Positions 1 through 6,437 of a stretch of DNA of 14,072 nt are shown here, in pieces. The position numbers and the translations under genes were made by a program. Within the stretch, counting starts at the first letter, position 1; every line of letters begins with the position of its first letter. The notes beneath the pieces were generated by a model. The model had not been told where the DNA came from. It made no database searches and saw only the letters and a program-made list of their open reading frames with translations. The stretch is taken from assembly GCA_020441225.1 (NCBI GenBank), contig JAGRMP010000008.1:16887-30958 (forward strand), written 5' to 3'. The DNA comes from Maritimibacter sp. Lineage in GTDB: Bacteria; Pseudomonadota; Alphaproteobacteria; Rhodobacterales; Rhodobacteraceae.

Positions 1-875
1 CCGTTGGTGATCGCCTTGGCGGTCGCCATCAGATCGGGCTGCACCCCCCAGTGCCGCGAGCCGGTCCAGGACCCGGTGCGGCCGAAGGCGGTGATGACCT
101 CGTCGGCGATGAGCAGGATGCCGTGTTTCGAGCAGATCTCGCGCACGCCCGGCATGAAGCTTTCATGCGGCACGATCACCCCGCCGGCCCCCAGGATCGG
201 CTCCATGATGAAGGCGGCAATGGTGCCCGCGCCCTGAAAGGCGATCTCGTCTTCGAGCGCCATCAGGCAGAGGCCCGCGAGCGTCTCGGGGTCGGTCTCG
301 TTGAACGGGTTGCGGTAGGTGTAGGGCGCGGGGATGTGGTAGCAGCCGGGCAGGAGCGGCTCGTACTGGGTGCGGAAATTGGCGTTGCCATTCACGCTCG
401 CCGCGCCGGTATGGGTGCCGTGGTAGCCCTTCTTGAGGCTGAGGTATTTGACCCGGCCGGTGTCGCCGCGGATCTTGTGATACTGGCGCGCAAGCCGCAG
501 CGCAGTCTCGACGGAATCAGAGCCGCCGGAGGTGTAGAAGGCGCGGGTGAGCCCGTCGGGGGCGAAGAAATCGCGCAGCTCTTCCGAAAGCTCGATCACC
601 GCGTCGTTGGTGGTGCCGCGGAAGGTCGAGTAATAGGGCAGCCGGTCGAGCTGGTCGGCGATGGCTTTCTTCACCGGATCGCAGGAGAAGCCGAGGTTGA
701 CGTTCCAGAGCCCCCCGACCCCGTCGACCACTTCGTGGCCGTCGACATCTTTGATCCGCACGCCGCTTGCGCCGGTCACGATCGTGGGCGGGTTCCTGTG
801 GCTCTCGGCCGGGTGGGTCATGGGGTGCCAGAAGGAGCGCGCGTTGTTTTCCTTGAGAAAATTGGCGGTTTTCAT
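1..875 (-). CDS. Class III omega-aminotransferase (partial, C-terminus outside the window)
   Basis: PLP-dependent fold-type I, class III aminotransferase, probably moving a terminal amino group to pyruvate or a similar keto acid in the cytoplasm. The 291 visible residues begin MKTANFLKENNARSFWHPMT. They include the glycine-rich cofactor loop YTSGGSDSVE, the KKGYHGTHTG motif, the cofactor-binding IADEV motif (Asp about 258) and, just before the left edge, the Schiff-base lysine in TAKAITN (Lys287, codon at 15-17). Family members are about 450 residues, so roughly a third is missing. The ATG at 873-875 overlaps the stop of the upstream iclR gene as ATGA, implying translational coupling and one transcript. 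It resembles the beta-alanine/putrescine/taurine:pyruvate group. The class is secure; the amine substrate is not determined. Confidence 0.93.
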   Translation of the reverse strand, partial: MKTANFLKENNARSFWHPMTHPAESHRNPPTIVTGASGVRIKDVDGHEVVDGVGGLWNVNLGFSCDPVKKAIADQLDRLPYYSTFRGTTNDAVIELSEELRDFFAPDGLTRAFYTSGGSDSVETALRLARQYHKIRGDTGRVKYLSLKKGYHGTHTGAASVNGNANFRTQYEPLLPGCYHIPAPYTYRNPFNETDPETLAGLCLMALEDEIAFQGAGTIAAFIMEPILGAGGVIVPHESFMPGVREICSKHGILLIADEVITAFGRTGSWTGSRHWGVQPDLMATAKAITN

Positions 876-1699
876 GGCTGGATCCTTTCGGGCATCGGAG
901 CGGTATGTTGGGCGATCGGGAGTGGCGGCGCGGGGTCCGGGAACCCGTGCGGGAGGAAGCCGCCGGTGAGCCGGGTGAGGTGGCGGGCCCGGTCGATCAC
1001 CGCGGCGCGGACACGGGCCGCGAGATCGTCGGTCATCCGGGTCACCGGCGCGGCGACGGCGACCGCGCCCACCACCCGGGCGGCATTGTCGAACACCGGC
1101 GCGGCGTGGGAGACGACATCGACCTCGAAGCCGCCGACCGAGACCGCGACGCCGCTCCTGCGCACGCCTGCGAGGGTCGCGCGGATCGCCTGCGGGTCGG
1201 TCACCGTTTCGGGCGTGCGGGCGGCGAGCGGTTCGCCGAGCACGCGGTCGACGAAATCGCCCGGCGCAAAGGCGAGCACGGCAATGCCGGAGCTGGTGCC
1301 GTGGAAGGTGAGCACTTCGGCATCGTCCATCAGCACCGAGGTGCCGTGGGCCGGGCTGTAGGCATAGGCGAGCGTCGAGAGGGTTTCGCCCTCGAGCAGT
1401 GAGAAATGCGCGGTTTCGCCGGTAGCGGCGGCGAGCTCGGTCACCACCGCCTGGACGGTTTCGCGCATCGGCACCGCCTGTTCGCGCAACGCCGCGAGGC
1501 GCAGGAAGGCGGGACCGAGTCGGTAGGCGCGCCCGGCGCCCACCTGTTCGACGAAGCCCTGCGCCGCCAGTTCGCTCATCAGCCGGTAGGTGGTGGTCTT
1601 GTTCAGCCCGGACCGGCGCGCCAGCTCGCTCAGCCCCAGTTCGGGCGTGGCGCGGGCGAAAAGCCCGAGCAGCGACAAGGCTTTGGTCACCGTCCCCAT
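872..1699 (-). CDS. IclR-family transcriptional regulator
   Basis: A 275-residue DNA-binding regulator of normal IclR length. The N-terminal winged helix-turn-helix lies at about residues 5-65, with the recognition region at about 22-45 (LSELARRSGLNKTTTYRLM). It is followed by the IclR effector-binding domain, with the typical stretches TGETAHFSLLEGE and FHGTSSGIAVLAFAPG and a late VGAVAVAAPVTRM segment. Members usually bind small carboxylates or catabolic intermediates and control the adjacent catabolic operon and often themselves. The gene is divergent from the tctC-led operon across 191 bases of dyad-rich DNA and shares a 4-base overlap with the downstream aminotransferase. This makes it the likely local regulator of both directions (inference). 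The start was chosen because the HTH begins immediately; a GGGAGG sits about 13 bases upstream. The C-terminal tail is proline-rich. Confidence 0.93.
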   Translation of the reverse strand: MGTVTKALSLLGLFARATPELGLSELARRSGLNKTTTYRLMSELAAQGFVEQVGAGRAYRLGPAFLRLAALREQAVPMRETVQAVVTELAAATGETAHFSLLEGETLSTLAYAYSPAHGTSVLMDDAEVLTFHGTSSGIAVLAFAPGDFVDRVLGEPLAARTPETVTDPQAIRATLAGVRRSGVAVSVGGFEVDVVSHAAPVFDNAARVVGAVAVAAPVTRMTDDLAARVRAAVIDRARHLTRLTGGFLPHGFPDPAPPLPIAQHTAPMPERIQP

Positions 1700-1732
1700 G
1701 GGCGCTAGCGGGCCTCCCTGCCCGATTTTTCG

Positions 1733-1763
1733 GCAGGTCGCACCCGGTTGCGGCTAGACCTGC
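1733..1763. promoter_or_regulatory. Inverted repeat upstream of iclR (possible operator)
   Basis: GCAGGTC at 1733-1739 is the exact inverse of GACCTGC at 1757-1763, with 17 bases between. It lies 34 to 64 bases upstream of the iclR start, where an autoregulatory site could sit. The arms are short for GC-rich DNA, so chance is a real alternative. Confidence 0.3.
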
Positions 1764-1783
1764 GACATTCTGTCCCAAAATCG

Positions 1784-1812
1784 TTGACAGGTTCGGCATG
1801 GGTCTGTCAATC
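1784..1812 (+). promoter_or_regulatory. Candidate promoter of the tctC operon, embedded in a dyad
   Basis: TTGACA at 1784-1789 is a perfect sigma-70 -35 box. About 16-17 bases downstream (1806-1812) lies only a weak -10-like stretch, GTCAATC. The same region is an inverted repeat: TTGACAG (1784-1790) and CTGTCAA (1804-1810) with 13 bases between. A regulator bound there would cover the promoter. Transcription would then start near 1818-1820, about 70 bases before tctC. The -35 box is seen directly; promoter function is inferred. Confidence 0.45.
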
Positions 1813-1819
1813 TGAAAAA

Positions 1820-1844
1820 GAACCGACGGTTCGAATAATGAACC
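1820..1844. promoter_or_regulatory. GAACC/GGTTC half-site array (candidate IclR operator)
   Basis: Three alternating half-sites occur: GAACC at 1820-1824, GGTTC at 1828-1832 and GAACC at 1840-1844. The first two form a 13-base dyad with a 3-base centre. The second and third form a 17-base dyad with a 7-base centre. The two GAACC copies are exactly 20 bases apart, about two helical turns, so they face the same side of DNA. A further GGTTC sits at 1790-1794. Position just downstream of the candidate promoter fits repression by the divergent IclR protein (inference). Confidence 0.45.
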
Positions 1845-1878
1845 GCTCGCCACCCCGCCGGGGACAGGCGTGCGCAAC

Positions 1879-1884
1879 AGGGAG
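1879..1884 (+). promoter_or_regulatory. Ribosome binding site that fixes the tctC start
   Basis: AGGGAG lies 6 bases before the ATG at 1891. It lies inside the frame if an upstream GTG (1870) were used, so the ATG is the real start. This choice also places the signal peptide at the extreme N-terminus. Confidence 0.75.
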
Positions 1885-1890
1885 ACTTTC

Positions 1891-2832
1891 ATGAAACCGA
1901 CCCACCTTCTGGGCGGCACGCTGGCCCTTTCCATGGCCGCCCTCGCCGCCCCCGCCCTGGCCGAATACCCGGAAAAGCCGGTGAGCTTCATCGTGCCCTG
2001 GCCGCCGGGCGATCTCGAAGACGTGCTGACCCGGATGATCGCGGAAGACTTCGCCGCCGAATACGGTGTCGCGGCCGCGGTGGTGAACAAGCCCGGCGGC
2101 GGCGGCGGCCCCTTCCCCGGCGCGATCGACGTCGCCACGGCGCCGCCCGACGGCTACACCATCGGCTCCTTCGTGCCGGGCGTGCCGGTGATCGGCCACA
2201 CCATCGGCATCGACGAGCTGACGCCGGAGAAATTCGATCCGATCGGGATCTTCCTTACCTACCCCTTCGTCATCGCCACCGCGGGCGACGCGCCCTATTC
2301 GACCATCGACGAGCTTGCGGCCTACGCGATGGAGAACGATGTGGCGCTTGGCCATTTCGGCGACGTGCTGACGCCCACCCAGGTGACCAAGGCGCTGGCC
2401 GCCGCGAAGGGGTTCAGCTGGGGCTCGGACGCGGCCTTTGACTCGCTCGACTGCAACACGCTGGCCTCGGGCGACGCGGATGTGATCAACACCACGCTGC
2501 AGCTGATCCTGCCCTGTCTCGATGACGTCAAGGTCCTGGTTTCGATCACCGGCGAGCGGATTTCGCGGGTGCCGGAGACGCCGGCGATCGGCGAAGTGGA
2601 TCCGAGCCTCGACATCGCGCTGTGGAACGGGCTGTTCGTGACCAAGGAGACGCCGCAGGACGTGCGCGACAAGATCGCCGCCGTCGCCGAGAAGACGGTG
2701 ATGAGCGCCCGCGCCCAGGAAGTGGCCGAGACCACCGGCGCGCTGGTCTACTGGATGAACGCCGAGGACAGCGCCGCGCAGATCGAGACCGACAAGGCGA
2801 CGCTCGCGACGATCAGCGCGCTGATCGAGTAG
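1891..2832 (+). CDS. tctC: TctC/BUG-type periplasmic solute-binding protein
   Basis: Extracytoplasmic receptor of a tripartite tricarboxylate transporter (TTT); 313 residues, normal for the family. A Sec signal peptide spans residues 1-24 (hydrophobic core LALSMAALAAPALA, cut before EYPEKP). The mature start YPEKPVSFIVPWPPG, the segment VVNKPGGGGG (about 64-73), and APPDGYTIG (about 85-92) are BUG hallmarks. In the ligand-loop region, where most members read GG followed by a conserved Asp, this protein has GDLED (40-44), so one glycine is replaced by Asp. Two cysteines (188 and 209) are present and could pair in the periplasm. BUG proteins usually bind carboxylates, sometimes amino acids; the ligand here is unknown. 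It is the first gene of the operon, as expected for the most abundantly needed component. Confidence 0.93.
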   Translation: MKPTHLLGGTLALSMAALAAPALAEYPEKPVSFIVPWPPGDLEDVLTRMIAEDFAAEYGVAAAVVNKPGGGGGPFPGAIDVATAPPDGYTIGSFVPGVPVIGHTIGIDELTPEKFDPIGIFLTYPFVIATAGDAPYSTIDELAAYAMENDVALGHFGDVLTPTQVTKALAAAKGFSWGSDAAFDSLDCNTLASGDADVINTTLQLILPCLDDVKVLVSITGERISRVPETPAIGEVDPSLDIALWNGLFVTKETPQDVRDKIAAVAEKTVMSARAQEVAETTGALVYWMNAEDSAAQIETDKATLATISALIE

Positions 2833-2856
2833 GCCTTTCACGGCATTGAAACGGAT

Positions 2857-2884
2857 GGCGGTCCGGGGTCTGTCCCGGTCCGCC
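2857..2884 (+). other. Intercistronic hairpin between tctC and tctB
   Basis: GGCGGTCCGGG (2857-2867) and CCCGGTCCGCC (2874-2884) pair over 11 positions with one T:T mismatch around a 6-base loop. The stem is very GC-rich and ends 20 bases before the tctB start. There is no T-run after it (only CTTA), so partial termination or protection of the tctC message from 3' decay is likelier than full termination. Either would raise receptor levels relative to membrane subunits. The structure is read from sequence; the role is inferred. Confidence 0.6.
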
Positions 2885-2904
2885 CTTACCCTCGCGAGGC
2901 GGAA

Positions 2905-3435
2905 ATGAGCGACGATACCGGCGAGAGCTTTCGCGGGCCGAAACGCGGCCAACTGCCCTTCGCGGGGGGCTTTCTGCTGATCTCCGCCCTGCTCGCCGCG
3001 CTCCTGTGGGACCAGACGGTGTGGAAAGCGGGCACGGATCTGTTCAGCCAGGCGCGATTCTGGCCCGCCATCGGGGTCTTTGGCATGGTCGGCTTCACCG
3101 CGCTGCACCTGTGGCACCTGCCGCGCCGAAAATTCGTGCCCGCGGACCGGGCCGAAGCGCGCAACTGGCTGCAGGTCTTCGAATACGTCGCCTGGTTTCT
3201 CGCCTATGTCTGGCTCGTCCCGCTCATCGGCTACCTGCCCGTCACCCTCGCCTTTGCCGCCGCGCTCTCCTGGCGGATGGGCTACCGCAGCCGCAAGATG
3301 CTGTGGATCTCGGTCGCCTTCGGCCTCGCGGTGGTGATCCTGTTCAAGATGTTTTTGCAGGTGAAGATCCCCGGCGCGGCGCTCTACGAGCTCCTGCCGG
3401 GGGCTGTACGCAACTTTTTCATCCTCTATCTCTGA
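2905..3435 (+). CDS. tctB: TctB-family small membrane subunit of the TTT transporter
   Basis: Small integral-membrane subunit, 176 residues, of a tripartite tricarboxylate transporter in the inner membrane. Hydrophobic segments lie at about 19-35, 52-70, 92-121 (long enough for two short passes) and 132-151, with a basic loop (HLPRRK, 71-76) between the second and third. TctB proteins are poorly conserved, so the call rests on size, this membrane pattern and its place between tctC and tctA. GAGG at 2896-2899 lies 5 bases before the ATG. It starts 72 bases after tctC, across a hairpin, and ends 12 bases before tctA. Its partner is TctA, with which it forms the permease. Confidence 0.88.
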   Translation: MSDDTGESFRGPKRGQLPFAGGFLLISALLAALLWDQTVWKAGTDLFSQARFWPAIGVFGMVGFTALHLWHLPRRKFVPADRAEARNWLQVFEYVAWFLAYVWLVPLIGYLPVTLAFAAALSWRMGYRSRKMLWISVAFGLAVVILFKMFLQVKIPGAALYELLPGAVRNFFILYL

Positions 3436-3447
3436 GGCGGCCCGCGC

Positions 3448-5088
3448 ATGGAGCTCTTCACCCAATTCTTCACGCAGGTCGAAGCCTCCTCGGCGATCCT
3501 GATGCGCTGGGATGTGGTGCTGGCGCTGCTCGTGGGCTCGGTCGGCGGGGTGCTGATCGGTGCGATCCCCGGCGTCGGCCCGGCGGTCGCCATCGCGATC
3601 CTCCTGCCCGCCACCTTCAGCATGGATCCGATCGTCGGGCTCACGGTGCTTCTCGGCATCTACGGCTCGTCGATGTACGGGGGCGCGATCCCGGCAATCC
3701 TCATCAACACCCCCGGTACGGCGGTGAACGCGCTCACCACCTATGACGGTTTCCCGATGACCACCCGGGGCGAGGCGCGGCGCGCGCTGTCGCTCGCCTA
3801 TTCCTCGAGCTTCTTCGGCGGGATCTTTTCGGTGCTCTGCCTGATCCTGCTCGCGCCGATCCTGGCGAAGGTCGCGCCGATGTTCGGGAGCCGCGAGATT
3901 TTCCTCGCCGCCCTGCTCGGCATCATCCTCGTCGTCACCGCGCACCGCAAACAGGCGCTGATCGCCGCCGCCATGGCGAGCTTCGGCATCTGGCTGTCGA
4001 CCATCGGGCTGCACCCGGCGACCTATTCGAAGCGCTACACTTTCGACCAGGCCTGGCTCTCGTCCGGGGTCAACCTGATCGTCGTCGTGCTGGGCCTCTT
4101 CGCGCTCAGCCAGGCCTTCATCCTGCTTATGGGCGAGGACGAGAAGGTGCGGCTGACCAAGCTCAAGGGCTCGTTCTTTCAGGGCTTTCGCGAACTTCTG
4201 CGGCATCCGCGCGTCGCCTCGGTCTCGGCGGGGTTCGGCGTGCTCATGGGGATGATCCCGGGCGTCGGCGAGTTCACCGCGCAGTTCATGTCCTACACCT
4301 ACGCGCAGCGCACCTCGAAACGGCCCGAGGATTTCGGCCACGGCGCCTCGGAAGGGCTGATCGCGGCGGAGACGGCGAACAATGCCGTGCCCGGCGCGGC
4401 GATGATCCCGTTGCTTGCCCTCGGCATCCCCGGCGAGGCGCTCACCGCGATGATGCTCTCGGTCTTCTACGTGCACAACGTCACACCCGGCCCGCAGCTC
4501 TTCCAGAACGACATGGATTTCGTGGTCGCGCTCTACCTCGCGCTTCTGATCCTGAACGTGCTGGTCGTCGCCTTCCTGCTGGTCGCCACCAACCAGCTGG
4601 TGAAGGTGGTGAAGATCCCCAACCGGTTCCTCGGCGTCGCCATCCTGACGCTCAGCTTCGTGGGCGTCTATTCCCTGCGCAATTCCTTCACCGACTGCAT
4701 CCTCGCCGCCGGTTTCGGCGTCTTCGGCTACATCCTCAAGCGGCTCGATCTGCCGGTCGTGCCCATCGTGCTCGGCATGGTGCTCGGCAATATCATGGAA
4801 GTGAAGCTGCGCGCCGCGATGGCGCGGGTGAAGACGCCGCTCGACTTCATCGACCGGCCCATCGCCGCGATCCTGTTCGCCGTCATCCTCATCGTCCTCG
4901 CCCTGCACATCCGCCGGGTGCTGCTCGACAGAAAAGAAAGAAAGGCCCGCCAATGGTCGACCAGTCACGCATCAACGAGCTTCGCAGCCAACCTGTCGCG
5001 CCGCAGAAGCTATTTATTGACGGAACGTGGCAAGCGGCTGAGGGCGAAGCGCTCGACGTACGCTCGCCCATCGACGGACAAGTCCTGA
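3448..5088 (+). CDS. tctA: TctA-family large permease subunit of the TTT transporter, with C-terminal overrun
   Basis: Large channel subunit of the TTT transporter, with about twelve hydrophobic segments in the inner membrane. Two family motifs are clear: GAIPGVGPAVA at about 38-48 and GMIPGVGEFTAQ at about 268-279, the internally repeated proline/glycine signatures of TctA. Other hallmarks are YGGAIPAILINTPGTA and GIPGEALTAMMLSVF. Length is 546 residues, whereas the family is usually about 500. The last 45 or so residues overlap the aldehyde dehydrogenase gene in another frame, and they are rich in Arg and Ser with no membrane character. The overrun starts at codon CAA (4951-4953), where a TAA would give a normal TAATG junction. 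The permease core is intact and probably functional. Start: ATG at 3448, 10 bases after GAGG. Confidence 0.93.
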   Translation: MELFTQFFTQVEASSAILMRWDVVLALLVGSVGGVLIGAIPGVGPAVAIAILLPATFSMDPIVGLTVLLGIYGSSMYGGAIPAILINTPGTAVNALTTYDGFPMTTRGEARRALSLAYSSSFFGGIFSVLCLILLAPILAKVAPMFGSREIFLAALLGIILVVTAHRKQALIAAAMASFGIWLSTIGLHPATYSKRYTFDQAWLSSGVNLIVVVLGLFALSQAFILLMGEDEKVRLTKLKGSFFQGFRELLRHPRVASVSAGFGVLMGMIPGVGEFTAQFMSYTYAQRTSKRPEDFGHGASEGLIAAETANNAVPGAAMIPLLALGIPGEALTAMMLSVFYVHNVTPGPQLFQNDMDFVVALYLALLILNVLVVAFLLVATNQLVKVVKIPNRFLGVAILTLSFVGVYSLRNSFTDCILAAGFGVFGYILKRLDLPVVPIVLGMVLGNIMEVKLRAAMARVKTPLDFIDRPIAAILFAVILIVLALHIRRVLLDRKERKARQWSTSHASTSFAANLSRRRSYLLTERGKRLRAKRSTYARPSTDKS

Positions 5089-6437
5089 CCACGATAGAGC
5101 GCGCGCAGGCGTCCGATGTGAACCGGGCGGTCGCGGCGGCGCGGCGCGCGTTTGACGACGGGCGCTGGTCGCGCCGGGCACCGGGGGAGCGCAAGAAGGT
5201 GCTTCTGCGTCTGGCGGAGCTGATCGAGCGCGAGGCGCTGGCGCTCGCCGTGCTGGGGGTGCGCGACAACGGCACCGAGATCTCGATGGCGTTCAAGGCG
5301 GAAGCCGGGTCGGCGGCGGCCACCTTCCGCTATTACGCCGAAGCGCTCGACAAGCTTTACGGCGAGATCGCGCCCACGGGCCCGGGCGTGCTGGGGCTTG
5401 TCCACAAGGAGCCCGTGGGCGTGATCGGCGCCATCGTTCCGTGGAACTTTCCCCTGATGATCGGGTCGTGGAAGCTCGCGCCCGCGCTGGCGGCGGGCAA
5501 TTCGGTGGTGCTGAAACCGGCAGAGACGGCGTCGTTGACGCTCTTGCGCATCGCCGAGCTGGCGGCGGAAGCGGGGCTGCCGGACGGGGTCTTGAACGTG
5601 GTCACCGGCGAGGGCCGGGTGGCGGGAGAGGCGCTGGCGCTGTCGATGGATGTGGACGTGATGGTCTTTACCGGTTCGGGCGCCACCGGGCGGCGGCTCC
5701 TGGAATACGCGGCGCGGTCCAACCTCAAGCGCTGCTATCTGGAGCTGGGGGGCAAATCGCCCAACATCGTCTTTGCCGATGCGCCGGACCTCGCCAAGGC
5801 CGCCAAGGTCTCGGCCACCGCGATCTTTCGCAACGCGGGCCAGGTCTGCGTCGCGGGCTCACGGCTGTTGGTCGAGGAGCGCGTGCACGATGAGTTTGTC
5901 GCGGCGCTCACGGAGGCGGCGCGGGGTTTGACCGTGGGCGATCCGCTGGAGCTGAGCTCGGATGTGGGCGCGGTGAACTCGCTCGCCCAGCTCGAAGGCA
6001 ACCTCGGCTTCGTCTCCGGCGCTCTGGAGGAAGGGGCGGAACTGGCGCTGGGCGGGTCCCGGATCCTGCAAGACACGGGCGGCTGGTACATGGAGCCCAC
6101 GGTGGTGACGGGGGTGCGCCCCGAACATCGGGTGGCGCGCGAGGAGGTCTTCGGCCCGGTGCTGGCGGTGACCTCCTTCGCGTCGGACGAAGAGGCGGTG
6201 GCGCTGGCGAATGCCACCGATTACGGGCTCGCCGCCGGGGTGTGGACCGCGGATCTCTCGCGCGCCCACCGGATGGTGCGCGACGTGCGCGCGGGCGTGG
6301 TGCATGTGAACACCTATGGCGGCTCGGACCTGACCGTGCCGCTCGGTGGCGTCAAGCAATCGGGCAACGGTCACGACAAGAGCCTGCACGCCTTCGACAA
6401 GTATCTCGACCTGAAAACCGCCTGGATTGCGCTGTGA
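4953..6437 (+). CDS. NAD(P)-dependent aldehyde dehydrogenase, PuuC-like
   Basis: Cytoplasmic aldehyde dehydrogenase, 494 residues, full length for the superfamily. The substrate-tunnel motif VPWNFP (162-167, with Asn165), the cofactor region VVLKPAE (Lys188), the FTGSGATG nucleotide loop (239-246), the general base Glu264 in LELGGKSPN and the catalytic Cys299 in NAGQVCVAGSR are all present. EVFGPV, the VPLGG motif and the ending KQSGNGHDKSLHAFDKY resemble gamma-glutamyl-aminobutyraldehyde dehydrogenase PuuC more than ALDH7. The start follows a purine-rich AAGG (4942-4945) at 7-base spacing and sits within the 3' end of tctA. Its stop overlaps the GTG start of the next gene. In context it would oxidise the aldehyde released by the downstream phospho-lyase; the true substrate is inferred, not shown. 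Confidence 0.94.
   Translation: MVDQSRINELRSQPVAPQKLFIDGTWQAAEGEALDVRSPIDGQVLTTIERAQASDVNRAVAAARRAFDDGRWSRRAPGERKKVLLRLAELIEREALALAVLGVRDNGTEISMAFKAEAGSAAATFRYYAEALDKLYGEIAPTGPGVLGLVHKEPVGVIGAIVPWNFPLMIGSWKLAPALAAGNSVVLKPAETASLTLLRIAELAAEAGLPDGVLNVVTGEGRVAGEALALSMDVDVMVFTGSGATGRRLLEYAARSNLKRCYLELGGKSPNIVFADAPDLAKAAKVSATAIFRNAGQVCVAGSRLLVEERVHDEFVAALTEAARGLTVGDPLELSSDVGAVNSLAQLEGNLGFVSGALEEGAELALGGSRILQDTGGWYMEPTVVTGVRPEHRVAREEVFGPVLAVTSFASDEEAVALANATDYGLAAGVWTADLSRAHRMVRDVRAGVVHVNTYGGSDLTVPLGGVKQSGNGHDKSLHAFDKYLDLKTAWIAL

Noticed and set aside
51..1402. Plus-strand open frames of 100-436 codons opposite the aminotransferase and iclR
   Set aside because: They show no family motifs and have shadow-type composition. 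The minus strand encodes clear class III aminotransferase and IclR proteins.
1761..1776. Sigma-54-like -24/-12 spacing on the minus strand upstream of iclR
   Set aside because: Only the GG and GC dinucleotides fit, the rest of the consensus does not, and such matches are common by chance in GC-rich DNA.
1807..4968. A 1053-codon open frame on the minus strand opposite tctC, tctB and tctA
   Set aside because: Its product is a low-complexity string rich in Arg, His, Asp, Glu and Gly, typical of the antisense frame of GC-rich genes. The plus strand holds three well-recognised transporter genes here.
6242..6433. Upstream extension of the phospho-lyase frame to an ATG inside the dehydrogenase gene
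   Set aside because: The added 64 residues are Arg-rich and out of family. Homology begins just after the GTG at 6434, which overlaps the dehydrogenase stop.
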